Shown: one piece after another, positions 44,860-60,400 of the stretch
Layout of the letters: each line of letters starts with the position of its first letter
Numbering within the stretch: the first letter of the stretch is position 1
Assembly: GCA_033439265.1 (NCBI GenBank)
Contig: JAVTVX010000002.1
Location: forward strand, 1,932,001 to 1,996,000
Direction of reading: 5' to 3'
Source of the DNA: Dillenia suffruticosa
Lineage: Eukaryota; Streptophyta; Magnoliopsida; Dilleniales; Dilleniaceae
DNA: 64,000 nt
The notes under the pieces: generated by a model
What the model saw: only the letters and a program-made list of their open reading frames with translations
Databases searched by the model: none
What the model was told of the DNA's origin: nothing
Translations under genes and position numbers: made by a program

Positions 44860-47800
44860 CCAAAACTTATTTATATCAAATTGAACAAACGATCTCATGG
44901 TTCTAACAAGGTCCGAACTCAAAATCGGAATTAGAAAAGCAAATTCTCTTGCTATTCTAATATTGTATCCGTCTAACGTAAGAAAACTCTAAAATATTAA
45001 CTCTATTGGAATATTTTCTTAATATATAGGAATGTTTTCCATGACCCCACGCTCATCTGAGATCAGAAGATTCTCTAAATAAGCATTAAAAAACAAAAAC
45101 ATCAATGACTGCATGTGATGACTTTGGAGATTGTTCATCATTCGGTCGAAGCACAAGGAACTTGGAAAGGAAAAGATAATCAACAACAATATGATTAAAG
45201 GAAAGGCAAAGAAATGGACCTTCTTCAACTCTTTTGTTTTTGCTTGATAGAGCCTTCGGCAACCACCTTCTCTTCTTACTATTCGCCTGATGTTGATTTT
45301 GATAGCAATTTTGACTTTAGTCGGATAGTAACCCAGCAACAACCACAAACTTTTTAATGCAATACATTAATATTTATTTTATAACTAAATTAAATTAAAA
45401 TTTCTGAATTAACTCGATCGGTAAAGTTTTTACCGGCGATATAAGTATGACTATACGAACAATATATCGACAAGCGCAGGAAAAAATAAAATTTTCATAA
45501 TATTTGTATTCACAAACAAACAAAAAAAAAAGACCTGAAGTATTTTGATCTGATTAAAAATTAATTACCCTTTTGCATCTGCATGCTACAATGATTCAGT
45601 CTCTCCTAAATGGAAAATCTTCGTTCTTTTACTAGTTTTCATCAATTAGGTAAAAGAATCATCATTCCCTGTAGACACTTTTAGTACACTACCTTGGGAT
45701 CCACTTAGGAGACATTATCATTTAATTAGATAACTTTCTAGATGTTCTCAATAGGTTCAACATGCAGTCATCCAAACCTCCATCATATCCAACCAAAATA
45801 TTTAACTAGTCAATTATAACTCATAGAGCCTGATATCACACTCAATGCTTGGAGTTGTCACAGAAGTGACATCCTAACTAATAAACCAAAAATTAGTTAT
45901 GTATTCTTTCCTCTTCACAACATGGGCTGAAATTTAATTTAATTTTTAAAAATTTATTTTATATCCGTTTTAATAAACATAACTACCGGGTCGATTCTAA
46001 ATTGACAACCAAAACCAAATTGTAAAATCCTAGAATTATTAAGTTATTGTTTTGATTTCTGAATCTTAATTTTTGAAATCAGGAATGAAATCAAAAATTA
46101 TCAAAAAATCACATAATATAAATAGATAAGAATATTAAAAAGTATAAAAAAAATACTAAATTAAAATCGTAACATGTACTAGAGTGACTCTTATCACATG
46201 GTCTAGATATGAATGAATTATATCTTAACTGATATCATTTTTTTTTTATAAAAATTTTATATTTGAGTTTTCGTATTCGAAGAAAAGAAAAAAAAAATCA
46301 TATGGACTAGACAAACACAAAGGGGAAAAACAAAATGACATGGGGTCTCAGTGTTTTGGCATTTAGAAGGCAAATCTTTATAATAAATGGAAAAGTACGA
46401 GTATTAGTGTCCAACATTCTTGAGGGGTTAGGTGATTTATTCCTGTCTGGATTTGTTTCAATCTTCTTGTTGACCTATCCCCATAATTCTAAATCCCCAC
46501 TTCCTTTCTATATCGTCTCCTTAATTGGCGGGACCATGTTACCCTTATCATTACTCTCTCCATTTAATATCATACACTATCTGTTTTTTATTTTTTTTTG
46601 ATTTACCATACAAAAATCACAAAAATATATACATTTATAAAAATTCGAATACGAAATCTCGAGAAAACACTTAAACAAAAGTTTTTTACCAGTTGAATGT
46701 CCCTAATTTTTCAAATTACTAAGAAACCCCTTTTCAATTCAAATATATACGTTTTCAATTGAGAGTGTCAAATGAGTGCTTGGCAACTAAGCTTGCACTC
46801 CATCTAGCTTCCATTTCTTCAGGACAAGATAATTGCTACCTTTGCAACATGTTTGGTTACTAGAAAGAATCCTTTTCAACCTTCTAATATATTGTTGAGA
46901 TGTGAAGAAATTGCCCTTAAAAAAAAAAGAACAAAATATCATATGTTTGCATTTCATTCTATAATAGACTTTAAACAATATATTCTTAAATATATGAAAT
47001 TTTGTTAAAGGAATTTGATAATGCATTTTGCCCTAAAAATTGAATTTTCTTCACTTTACATTAGAAATATAGGATTTTGTGAAATCACTTTTTGTTATTT
47101 TTTTCTCATGGTAAAATAAATTTGTATTCTTAATTTTAGCAAATGTTTGCAGGAATCTTTAATTTTTAGAAACTTATGATCCAAATAATGATTACAAGAT
47201 TTACAAATATAATGTTATTTTTAAATATGAGAAAAATTTTCATATAGTATATTTCGTTAATTATTTAATAATCATATCTTACTATGTATGAATCTTTATT
47301 TTCTTTGAAAACTCATAAAATTCATTATTGTAAGATTATAAATTGATTTTTCTAATCATCTCTTAGTAATGTTAAGGAGACTTTCGAATGTTCTTTAAGA
47401 ATGTGAGATGCACACAAGCTAAGATGAGTGTTATAATAGAAGTCGGTGCTCTTAAGGTTGTTCCTAACAGAAGTTATCACACATTATTCCGATCCTTAAA
47501 ATCTTCATAAATCTAGTACTCTCTCTCTCTCTTTCTCTCTCTCTAAGCAATTAGAGTAAGTATCTGCTTTAATTATATTTTTACCTAGAGGATAGGGTCT
47601 ATATTGCCAACTGATACACATGATCTGATCTTAATGAGATGGCGAATAAAATCTGAACTTTACATTTTCAAAAGAATACGAAGGACAACTTCCTCAGTAA
47701 TTTCTCTTCCCCATTTACTCTTTGCTGACAGGAAAGGAGTTTTTTTTTTTTTTTTTTTTTTTAAAGAAGGAAAATATATAACTTCTTGTCTTTTCAATCA

Positions 47801-49640
47801 CAGGGTCATAATTTTTTTAATATATAGAAAGTCTCAAATTTGAAAATTTTATAAGAAGTTGAATTATTATTCATTATTATTATAGGATAATAATCAGATA
47901 CTCTCAACATATTTTGGTCTATGTGATCTACAAAACTTTAGCCCTTTGGAATACTAAATTCTAAGAACCTGACTTTTGGTCTCAGGGTTCATTATGAACT
48001 CATACAATACAATGCACAACTTTGATGTACATGAATGAGCTAGCGCAGTGGGCGAGGACTACCGGCCAATAAGCTTCGCGCGAATGAGCAAGCATGCATA
48101 AATTTTAATATAATAAATTAATCATGAATTAGATTAGTAATCTGAATCGAAAGGACCAATCGGTAATCAAAGAATCAACTAGAAAAATAAAAAGTAAAAA
48201 ACAAAAAAATCAATCGATAGTTAATTCAGTGAAAAATATATTAAATTTTTTAATCAAAATTTGAATTCAAATATTAAGAATAGAAAAAATTATGTTGGAA
48301 GAGTTTTTTTTATAAAGAATTTGATAATAATTTAAATAGATTATTTAAATATGATTTTAAATACTATTCGTTCAAGTAAAAAAGAAAAAACTAAAAGAGG
48401 CGGAGACCTTGTCCGGAGATATAGTCCAAAAGGGTCCCAGAGTTCAAGTGGAATGTTTACCAACGCCAGCTTTAACCTGGCACCGTTCTCTGCCCATCTA
48501 CATTCCAAACTTCACTTGCAGGTTATCTTTACTCGTCACTGTCACATGCCTTCGAGGTACATTTGCCCGTCATCTCTCTGATGTGGACCCCTTCTTCTTT
48601 CTTTGCTATTACTGACACTAATTTTTTATTGCGCTAAAATTTAAATATATTATTTTAAAATATATTTATTATCAAAATTCTAATAAAATATGTTAATAGT
48701 ATAAATAATTTTATCTAGAATTACTTTCGAACTATTTTCGGCGAAAGGCATGTGATTAATTACTTTAATACTACGTCAATTCATTTTTAAAATTATTTTT
48801 AATTAAAAGAATTTAATTATCTTATGTAATGCTGATATAATTGATTATATATTTCAAATTAGATTATTATTTTATATTTTTAACATTCATATCGTAAAAT
48901 TTATTATTTTTCGGCATTCACTCACACCGTGTAATCTAAACTGGACATGATATATATAAAAATACTTAAATAAAAATAATATTTAATGCTCTTTTTCCTT
49001 ATTAAGGAGTGTGAGGTGCCTAATTCAATAAAGAAGACTGTCCCTCTCAAACTTAGGAATATTTATGAATATTTACCTGTTTTGTAACGGCATTTGGGTT
49101 CTTCATATCCAAATGTCTAACGTGAGGTCACGTTCACCAAACTTTGACTTATCAAAGAGATTTCATTTTTTATAATTTAAATTTGAAAACTATATGGATT
49201 CTTATGAATTTTGAAAGACAAAAATTCTTCCGCCCTTGCTTCTTTGGGTCCCCTGGCATAGGATCACGGTAGCTGGCGGTTAAAATCTCTAGACCACCCT
49301 TAGTGGGCAAAAATATTTACAAGAATGACATTATGAATGAAAATTATAGAATATCATAATTGAATGTAATTATTGGAGGGACCACCCTTGTGCTTGTGCC
49401 CCCACGCCACATGATTAAAATTTTCTTCTTTTTGTTTTTTGAAAGCTTGGTGGGCTCCACTTGTTGGCGAGGGTCCATTGGGAATATGGAAAGAGCTTTA
49501 ATTCTTCGGGTGCTTGGGAATCTGATTTTTACCTTGAAGGACTAGAACACATGTGGATGCACAAAAGTGATAAATCTCTTACCCATATCAAAGTTAGTCT
49601 GATTCATTAACATATTTATCTCTCCGTATCTCTTTGGGAT
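44860..49640. other. Gene-poor AT-rich intergenic
   Basis: No supported gene. It contains a (CT)n stretch at 47519-47545 and a T22 run at 47740-47761. A GC-balanced island at 48395-48600 has overlapping short frames but no family match. Confidence 0.55.
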
Positions 49641-49659
49641 TATCGATTTTTATCTCAAA

Positions 49660-50400
49660 ATCAAATCAATTATTAATTTAATTCTAAAAATATTTAATTT
49701 TTTTATTTTTATATTTATAATATTATATTTTTATAATTGTAATAATAAATTTCTATATAAATTCAAATTATTATAATAAAATAATAAAATATTAAGATTC
49801 ATATTATTCATATTATTGCTTTTTTATTTTTGTTATGATATTAGAGTCATATTCATTTCTTATTAACATGATATTATTAGAATCATATTTAAATATTTTA
49901 TTTGATATAATATTAGATTTTTCTTTATAAAAATGGTTATTCACGCATTTGTACGCATCTTGAGAAATCAAAGCCAAAGCCAAAGTAGCCGGAGCCAACA
50001 TCAAAGCTTGAGCCAGAATCAAACCCAAATCCAGAGCGAGTTTATTTCAAAAAAACTACTATTTAGGATCGTAAAAAATACCTCTTGTTTTTAAATCCTT
50101 TATCTAGATTCTATTTCTGCTTCAAATGAGTTTAATTATATCATATTGAGTTTAAGAGAACGTATTAAAATATATTATTTATCAAAATCAAATCAATTAT
50201 TGATTTGATTTTGAAAATATGTGATTTTTTTTTATTTTTATATTTTATATTCATAATATTAAATTTTAATATATGTGACAATGATGTTTTTTCTTTATAT
50301 ATAAATTCAACTTATTGTAATAATTCGTTGATACAATGAATTATTAAAATTTATATTATTCTTATTATTACTCTTAATCTTTAATACAATATTAGAATCA
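49660..50400 (+). mobile_element. TRIM-like miniature LTR retroelement, diverged third copy
   Basis: AAATCAAATCAATTATTAATTT at the start and a TTTTATATTTATAATATT body recur at about 49660-49835 and 50185-50400. Between them lies an interior with AAAGCCAAAGCCAAAGTAGC and GCCAGAATCAAACCCAA words like the interiors of copies A and B. The primer site is degraded to GATATTAGAGTCAT. It lies outside the segmental duplication. Confidence 0.5.
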
Positions 50401-50479
50401 TATTCATCTTTTCTTATTATAGTATCAAAATTATATTCAAATATTTTATTTAATAGTCTCAATCTCCTTCACGTGATTT

Positions 50480-51456
50480 GGGTTTTTTTCTTGGAACTAA
50501 AACATGAATAATAGTACTGATTCTTGTAAGTTGGAAAATTTGGACAACAGTGACTTAATCTAAGGTAAAAGGTAACTCTGTAACTTAAAAATTCAACGAA
50601 ACTCAGCTCAGCCCGAACATGATTTTGGTCGCAAATTCTCTCAAACATGTTGTTTTTAACCTATTTCCATTTTTATTAATTTAATCAGATTTTCATAATA
50701 TTCAATCACAACTCATCAAACTTCAACTTTGGGGTACACTCCAAAATATACTTTTGCCCTTGTTCTGCTACGTGGCATTCCACAACAGAACCTTTCAGAT
50801 TCGATTTTGATATTTTTCCCTCATTGACAAGGGCAGAACGGGAATTCGACATGAAAATTTCAAAAAATGGGATTCTAAAATCGTAATATGAACCACATCG
50901 TTGCCTAAACTTAAAAGCAAACCCAGGTTATGTTATCCTGTCCGGTTTTCAGGTCCCCAGCCCAGCCAAGAATCATCTTATAATGTCTCTGCTCATAGAC
51001 CGTGTTTTGTTAAAACATAAAAAAAATTAATATTTCCAAAAATCAAGAAACCATTTCTTCCTTCATATTTTATTCCTCAACCGATCAAAAACCCGTTTCT
51101 GAAGAAACAACAACCTGCGAAGAAGAAATCTAAAAGAGAAAAGAAAGATCACAGACCCTTTCTCTCTCATCCAAATTCTATTTCTATTATTTTAAACGCT
51201 ATCTGAAAATATCAAAAACAAACTCTCTCTCTCTCTCTCTCTCTCTACACAACAAACAGCTTTCCGCTATTTCTTGTTTTGAAACAAAATGGAAACATAA
51301 CCTCTTTTCTCCTTCGTTTTGGATATCTTTCTCCTTTTTTTGGCATTTTTAGTTTCACACTTCGTTCCTCCAACCAATTCTTGCTTTTCTCTTCCTGAAA
51401 TTGGAATTTTCTAGGGTTTCGGAGACAAAGAGAGAGGGAGAGAGAGAAGGATTGCG
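50480..51456 (+). promoter_or_regulatory. Upstream region and leader of the myosin VIII gene
   Basis: The composition rises in GC from about 50580. A 25-base (CT)n tract at 51223-51247 and an AGGGAGAGAGAGAAGG purine stretch just before the ATG mark the probable 5' UTR. No convincing TATA box. Confidence 0.45.
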
Positions 51457-54400
51457 ATGTTGTCTTCGACAATGTCGCTGCAAAGTGGAAGGAGTTCCTT
51501 GGAAGAAATGCTGGATTCGCTGCGGCGGAGAGACGAGAAGCCGAAGGATGCACCGCCGGCGTTGCCACCAAGGCCGGTGTCGAAGGCCGCTCGGCTTCCG
51601 TCGGCTCGGAGATCGTTACCGAGTAGTTTTAAGATCCGAGAAAGTTCTCCGGCGACGGAGAACTCGAATTTTAGTGAAGAGGATAAGAAAAGGTTGAGAT
51701 GGAGGAACAGAAATTTTGGAGCTAAGAAGATGAGGAGAGAGAAAACGGTAGAAACGCCGTATGAAGTCGGTTCTTCTTCGAGACCGGAGTCTGAGTGGTG
51801 TGAGAACATTGATTATTTCATGAAAAAGGTGAAAAATTAATTTAATTAATTAATTAATTTAAAATTTTAGGTCATTAATTTTTTAGTTTAAATTTTAATT
51901 TCCTTTAATTTTATTTTTTTTTTGGTTATTGAGTTTTTCAGGTTTGGAATTAATTTTGTTTGAATGGTGACAAATTTCAATTGTTGCTTCTGAACATGTT
52001 TTTTAACAATGGGTTAGTTGGAACCTGAAAATTGCTTATCATAAGTTTGATCAGTGGTGACTATATAGCTCAAATGAGCTATATGTTATTATGAACTTTA
52101 TAGAGGTATTTTGTTTGATCAAATTGGATACTAGATTTAGGCTAATAAGGTCATGCGATGGACTTGAATATAGGTGTCTGACTCAGGTTCCTTGGACATG
52201 GGTAAGACCCTTTTTCTTGAATGTGTAAGCTGAATTGTGCGATATCCATTCCCATATCCATGTGGTGTCTTATCGACAGGGTCAAGCAAAGCAAGGTGAA
52301 GAGTCCATGTAACATAGATCATTGGTCCTAGGTATGGAAATCGGTTCGTGTGAATTCAACATCAAGTTTTTGATGGCAGTAAGCCACTTGATATCAGCTG
52401 GTGTCTTACTATTATGTCAGAAGCCAAGCTCCTGGGAACTACCATCTTTTCTTGATAGTTCTTGTTGTTTTTAAGAATGTTGTGTTATTGCAGTAGTATG
52501 TTTTCCCAGCTGTGCCCACTCCAGGAATGAGGCTCTTGTTCTGACCACTTGTATCCATAAGTTAGAATTAGGTGACAGGTTACTCTCTCGTGCCATGGCT
52601 CTTGGTTATAAAAGAAACTATTGTGGAATCAGTTTAAGATGTGTTGTCCTCCCATTATATCTTTTTTTGTGTTTTCCTATTGTTATTTATTTATGAGCAT
52701 GTACATTTTTTATATTCTGCAGACTCTATGTTTGTTGCCTTCCTGTTCTTCCTCAAGATGAATGTGAAGTAAACTAACATTTACATTGAAACGATTCCAG
52801 AGACTCTCTGTTTGGTGTCCCGTGCCTGGTGCACTCTGGAAGTCAGGAAAGATACAATTGATTTCTGGGGAGGAAGCATCTATTAAGCTCTCAGACAGGA
52901 CTGTATGTTCACTTACTTTCTTATAACAACTTAATTTTGTGAAATCTAAACTAATATTTATCTAGATAGTTACGAGAAGGTGACTTGTGTAGACTTTTAC
53001 TTTCTGGGTGAATTTATCCCCCTTGTGTTCCCCAAACCTCCAAAGAAGGAAAACTGAGAAGACAAGAAAAGGACCTTCTCTTAGAAATATTTATGGATTC
53101 ACATGAGAGATAAGGAGAAAGTCCTGTGAACTGAAGTTAGTGAAGTTCAAATGTTGATACTGCAGGTAATAGAAGCATCCACAGAAGAACTGTTACCTGC
53201 AAACCCTTACAGTTTTGAGGACATCCATGATCTTACGAGGCTGAGTTATTTGAACGAGCCTTCAGTTCTTCATAATCTTGAGTGCCGATTCTGTCATGAT
53301 ATGGTCTATGTAAGTGCAATGTAGACAATGTGTTGGTGCTTAATATCTAATATCATTACCTTTTCTACCTTTTTTTACTACTTGCTACTTTTGATTTTTG
53401 TAGAGCAAAGCTGGGCCACTTTTAATTGCAATCAATCCCTTCAAAGATGTCCGATTATATGGCGATGATGTTATCACTGCTTATAGACAAAAACTCATAA
53501 ATGAACCTCATGTGTATGCTACCGCAGGCTATGCTTATAATCAGATGATGAGAGGTAAACATCATCCACATTGATATTCAGTTGCTTTGGATTTTTTTTT
53601 TCTTCGGATAGTCATTTCTGAACCATTTTATGGACTTTCCCACTCTCTGGTGATATCTTTTCTTTTGCAGATGGGGAGAACCAATCCATCATAATAAGGT
53701 TAGTTGAAGTGCCTTTTGGGTTTTGCATACCTGAAAACTAGGACCATGAACCAATTTAGGTATTCTATTTTGTTCTTTAATATTTTTTATTTATTTTTTA
53801 CAGTGGGGAAAGTGGAGCTGGAAAAACTGAAACGGCAAGATTGGCAGTTGAATACTTGGTTGCACTTTGTGATGACTGTTGCAGCCTAAAGGATAAAATC
53901 CTTAGGGCTAGTCATATACTGGAAGCATTTGGAAATGCAAAAACATCAATTAATGACAACTCTAGCAGATTTGTAAGCCCTTTTGTCCTATTTATCTTCT
54001 TTGCAGGCTGCAGATGACGCCCTCTGGGCTATGTTATGGAAGTCCCAAAATTTATTATTTTATTCTTTAATGTTTATCTTTTTTTTTTTTTAAACACTTG
54101 CATCAGATAAGTAGAATTCCCCAAGAAATTGAGATTATTCAACTCATGCTTGCTTACATATCTTCCTCGCAGGGGAGGTTCACTGAAATTCTTTTCAGCA
54201 CGAAGGGAAAACTATGTGGTGCTAAAATCCAGACATGTAAGCCTGTTGCATTAGGATATATCTGAGTAGTAATCTAAACTTTTGAAGTTATTTGTATTCT
54301 CATAGCTGACTCACTTCAATGGCCTTACATGTGTGTGCCTCTGTAACTGTCAACTTACATGTACTGTTCTGGACAGATCTGCCTGAAAAGGTAACTTACC

Positions 54401-57400
54401 TTCAGTACCAAACTTCAGCTTTTACTTCTGTGGTGAAATTTATTTGTTTGTAGCTTATCATTGTTGCCAAAGTTTTCACTCAGTAGTTGTTCTTAAAGCA
54501 GATGAGAGTGGTTAAGCGGGCCAAAGGGGAAAGGTCGTACCACATATTTTATCAACTCTGTGCTGGTGCTCCATCATCACTTAAAGGTTTTTAACTTTCA
54601 TTCTGGTTTATGCAATTTTCCCTACTAAATCTTTACTCCTTGAAATTTGTTAGATGGACAGAAGATGCCATTGTGGTTTATAAGAAGAAAAAAACAAATA
54701 AAAGGAAGCCATTTGATATCGACACAAACGCTAAGTGTCCAACATGAAATTTGCTTTATTTCAGTTGTTGGGTTTATAAACAACATAAGCATCTCCTCTA
54801 TGAGCTTGAACTTTTGGAGTGGTTGATTTTTTCAGAAAATTTAAGAGCAGTGAAGCATGGGAAAGCTGGGTAATTTGCAAAATTCATACTTATATTTGTT
54901 GTTGCATTGCCGATGATTAAGGCATTCTTCCGATGCTAAAGGACTTTGGATGGAATGAGGACTCACAAAATTACATATTTTGATGGATGTGTTAAGTTAA
55001 AAAGCTGATGAATCCATATGCTAAAATCTGAGCACGTGCAGGGCAACTGTGCATCATTTTTTGAGAGGAAGGCAAATAAGATAATAATGCAGATAGAAAA
55101 AGGCTATAGAAAAATTTGAACTATTGTTTTCATAGGAGTTTTTGGTTTCCTTTATGGGAGACCTTGTTCTCCACCTTTGTTTATTTCTTTAGGATGCTCT
55201 TGGCATCTTAGAGTTTTATTGTGGATAGTAGGTAATGATATCATGGCTGGAAGAATTGCTATGTTGGCATATGTTAATTCTTATCACCTGTACTCCCAAT
55301 CCTTTGTTGTATTTGTGTTCGGCACATGTTAGCTGGCGCTAGCACCTGCTAGGGTATCCCCATACAGGTGGGATCCACTTCATTTAGCTTACCCAAGTTC
55401 AATTTGCAAAGAGTGATGATGGCTTCACCAATGCAGAAAAAGTCTGCTGTTACTCTAAGGTAAACCATGATAATTGCCACCAGACACTAATGGTCCCTGT
55501 GACAATGTGGAGTGTGGTTGACTTTACCTGTATATGAATAGATGATTTGGATTGCTCTCCAAGTTCACCTGAGAGTTTAGTAGAACACTAAATGTTCATT
55601 GAGAAATGTTATATGTAACTTTTCTGACAGTTTTCTTCCTGAGTTGAATCATTTATCCCCTATATCCAAATGTTTTGGTTATGTGCCAGTTCAATTCTCT
55701 TTAAGATTGAAGTGTTTTCTTGGGAAACTGGATGTTCATCTTGTTATGTATAAGATTATAGAAGAGGATTCTATGCTGACAAAGCTTGGTCAATTGTTCC
55801 CTTTGCAGATAGGCTAAACCTCAAAATGGCTAATCAGTACCAGTACCTTAATCAAAGTGAAAGCTTGGAGATCAGAAGTGTTGATGATGCCTCAAAATTT
55901 CATTTGCTTATGGTAGTTGAACCTCACATTATAAATTTTCCTTTTAGTTGTTTGTCCTCCTTTCTATGTGTTGACTCTTCCTACTCCAACCAGGAAGCTA
56001 TGGATGTTGTCCAAATAAGCAAAGAAGATCAGGGGCATATATTTGATTTGCTTGCTGCAGTCTTATGGCTGGGTAACATATCTTTCAATGAGGTTGACTC
56101 TGAAAGTTGTGTTGAGGTTGCCCTAGATGAAGGTTAGATATCCCAACTTGAGTTTACTTAAGATGTGATTATAGATGGCGGCTGACGAGCAACATTGTGC
56201 TTGATTTTGGCAGCCCTTACTGCTGCTGCTAGGGTGATAGGATGCAGTACCAGGGAGCTGATATCAGTTTTATCTGCTCCAAAAGATGGTGCTTCTGAAA
56301 AGCTCACCTTGCAGGAGGTATGATAGTCACCCATCCAAGAAGTTTCTCGATGATAATAGTGATATGAAAATTCAAATTTCTCTTGTATCAGGCAATTGGC
56401 GCTAGAGATGCATTGGCAGTGTCAATCTATGCAAGCTTGTTTGACTGGCTTGTGGAACTTATCAACAAATCTCTTGAAGTTGACAAACAGGAAACTGGAA
56501 GATCAATAAATATCCTAGATATTTGTGGGTTTGAATCATTTCAGGTACATTACTTGCATATCTATTGGTTATTCATCTAATCCAATACATTTGTTTGCAA
56601 CCTAATACTTGAGTTTCATGGTCAGAAAAATAGCTTTGAGCAATTGTGCATAAATTATGGAAGTGAAAGGCTGCAACAACATTTTGTTCGTCATCTTCTC
56701 AAACTTGAGCAGGAGGTGAGCTTATAGATTGGTTATGTTTTTTTAATTAGGTCTTTGATAGTCGGGTTCAGTTATATGATTCTATTTTATTTTTCATGCT
56801 ACTCTATTTAAGGCCATCTCTCTAGCTAAATTCCATTGCACTATCTTTTGTTTCACTACCTAGACAAGTTTCTTAAATTATTTTTGGACCTCCTTCAAGT
56901 TTTCATGTTCCTGTTTCTCCTAACTTGTTCACTCAGAGGTTTCTCTGCAGAGCATTGTGCACTATTTTCTTCCAGTTATCATCTATTGAAGCAGTCTCTA
57001 ACACCTTCCAAACACTTTCTGTTCATTTGCATCTTCTCTTCTTTAATTGATTGTTCACCCTAGTGTACTTATTTTTGCAACACTTGTATTTTGTGTAAGT
57101 TGTTGTCATCCTTTTTGTTCTTGACAATTTTTTTGTTGACCTCGATTCTATCTTATGATGCACCATGTCTTGGGAGGTTCTCTTATTAGTTTAGTTTCTC
57201 ATAAACAATTTGGCTCATGTAATAGTAGAATGTAGGCACCTGAGAATACTGCTGGGAAACATCATGTTTGAAAACTCTCTAGAATGGCTTACAAAGGATG
57301 AATACGCTTCAAGATAATGTTTAGAGAAACTTATATGTTTTGTTGTGGATCCATATGCATGCTTGTTTACTGGCATACTCAGGGGACACCTTGTTATCAT

Positions 57401-60400
57401 TCCTTCTAAGTGATAATCAAGTGGTGAAGATCTCCAACATTAATTGGAGATGATGGCTGCTATTCACTCCTAATCCTTCCCTTTTCCCTTACCTTTGAGT
57501 TTGATGCAGTTGTAATTTCTAATATCATTTATGATTCTACGGATTGGAAGATATACCATCTGTGTATCAAAATCTCTCTTTTTACTTATGGGGTTTCTTC
57601 AAATTGATAAATGTTGTTTGTTGAAATGTCTTGACGGATGTAGCTGTGTGGTGATTAAGGCACCCAATTTGTGTTTTTGGGAGAAATTGGGGATTGGGGG
57701 TTTGCAGTTACCCATCATGCCATATGGAGGCAGAGATGGTGCGCCAAAAATTTATGGACAAATTGTGATCCATCATACATGTAAATAGAGATGTTCCTTT
57801 GAGTAAGGTGGCTTTTGATGGTTGGGAGTTTAGTTTCTCTTCAAAGTGCAATGAATTGAACTCTAGGTCTTTTGGGACAATGGGGAAACTAAAGGTACTT
57901 TTTATAACTTGGAAATATTTTATATGGTGACAATTAAGTGATTAGGTTAGGAATTTACCTTGGTGGGCATAAAGAATGTTAACTGTTTCTTCCGCTACCT
58001 TTTTTGGGGGGGGGGATTAGACAAGGCTTTAGTTGTAGAGACTTTATTTTCTTATAAGTCCATTTGACAATTCATTCTGTGCAACTTTTTCTTATATGTG
58101 AATGATATGGTTTGCAATTCTAAAGTTGTGATCCTCGCTTTTAGCTTCAGCAGCCCCACTTTTGTGTTACTCATCAATACTTTCTGCTGCTAGCTTTTCT
58201 GTTGATTGTTTGCAAGCCGAACATGTAGAATTTTGTATCCTATCAGCACAACTTGGTTGACTACTTGTTGCCACTTTCGTTTTTGAAATAAGTTGTGCCG
58301 GTTTATTCAGTATCTTGTCTCTCATTTCTGCTGCCTCAGTGCTTCAATGGACTGATCTGTACTATATTTGAATCTTGCATATCTAGATCTAGATTGGAGG
58401 TATAAGAATTAAGATCAAATGGGGCTGCAGCAACACTGTACCGCACATCTATGTTGCTCTTCTTATTTGCTTTGTTTAATTAATTGGTCCAAACAATTGA
58501 GGACATTATTCTTTTGATTCCTAACACTGCCTGTAGCTTTTTTGTGCCTCTTACCTTCTGAATGCAAACAAGATATGTTCCCCTAAAATCTAGTTTGTAA
58601 AATACTTATCCAGAAGTCTTGTTTTATTGCTGATGCCTTTTCTAGTTGCTTGTGTCATGTTAACACAGTCCTCTCCACATGCTTTTCTTTCTGCATGCTT
58701 CTTATATATTCAAATTAATTTTTAAGCCAAATCCTGCATGGTTGATCTGAAAATCTAAGTAAAATCTGTTTATGATCCCACCAGGCATATGACATGGATG
58801 GTCTTGATTGGATTAAGGTTGATTATGAAGACAACCACGAGTGTCTGAATCTCTTTGAAAAGGTACATTGAATACTCCTTTGCATTGAAAATTTTCGCAA
58901 TTTATTTAGCTTTTTTTTGGTTCTACTACCTACTTTCTTTTATGTCTGTTGGAGTGAATTCCATTGCTTTGTTATTGTTGAGTCTTTCAACAAGCTGTTC
59001 GCAAATAGAAGACTCATTCCAATTATAATTTTCAAAATGATGCCAAACAAGTAATAACAATCTGATTTTATTTTTTATTTTGAATTATTTGCTAATGGGT
59101 TTGTTATTTATTTATTTACTTATTTATAGTAATAATACTAATTATTATTATTATTATTATCAATATTTTGTAGTGATTTGGACATTTGAGGGTTCGATGT
59201 CATGCAAATGACCCACTGATTATTACACGATATGTGTTCTGATTTACCCTTCCATGTCCATAGTCTTACTAAAATATATATTGCAGAAATCATTAGGTCT
59301 ATTTTCTCTATTGGATGAGGAATCATGTCTCCCTGCGGCTACTGATTCAACATTCTTAAATAAGCTGAAGCAGCACCTGAATGGTAATCCATGCTTCAAA
59401 GAAGACAGAAATGGTTTTTTCAAGATCCGCCATTTCACCGGAGAGGTTTTTGTCGACACCTTGTCTTTGTTGATTTCTCCTTTTCCATCTTTATGGGTTT
59501 ATTATTCTATTCCACCCCCCCCCAAAAAAAAGCCCATCATGGAGAATATTTCTGCAATATCTACATCCCTTTTGATTAATTTTATAGAGGTGATTATTGT
59601 ACTTTCTTTGACTATTTCTTCCCTTGAGAATTTCCAAAAGAACTTTGAATTCTACTTGAAGTAAAAGTTCAAGTGACTAATAGCAAAATTCTGCTAGAGA
59701 GCTAAGGCCTATTTGGATGGTGACATACATTTTCCATCAAAAACCTACAGAAAGAAGAGAAGGAATAATATACTTCATTACTACAGAACGTGCAAAAAAT
59801 AGGAAGTAATTTTTCCTTGCAATTGGTTAGATTAAGGGACCGGAAAATGCTCGACTTAGACTAAATCATATATCTAGACCCTGATCTTACGTTCCTAAAT
59901 CCATTCCAGGAACTACCAGAGTGGACATAGCACACACTTCATAATCTTGAGACCCTAGATTTGGATCTGATCAACAACAATTGCTTGCAAAAGAACACCT
60001 AGAATGCCTGAGTTGTGGAGGGCTTTGTAGTTGCTTGGCATCTATCTTGCAGGGTTGTAGGCGACCCTTACAATTAGCAAAAATAAAGAAAAAGATCCAT
60101 GCTGGGGCAATGTGATTTTATCTTTCATTGGTCATTCTATTGGTGCCAAGATGACATTCTTCAGAAAATTTCAATGCATGATGTTTTCAAAATAACCATT
60201 GCTACTTGCACACTATTGGCTATCAATCACCATTCTATAATTTTCAAATGTAAAATGAATAATCAGAATGGGAATGTATTAACATTTGTTGCTTCTGTAT
60301 CAGGTCCTGTATGATTCAAATGGCTTCTTGGACACGAATAGAGATACACTGCATGCCAATTTCAGTCAACTTCTCTCATCCAGTTGCCTCCTATCTAGGT

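Noticed and set aside
46335..46601. 88-residue hydrophobic frame
   Set aside because: Hydrophobicity follows from T-richness; no homologue or gene context recognised.
51411..51809. 132-residue frame antisense to myosin exon 1
   Set aside because: It mirrors a GC-richer coding exon on the other strand and has no independent support.
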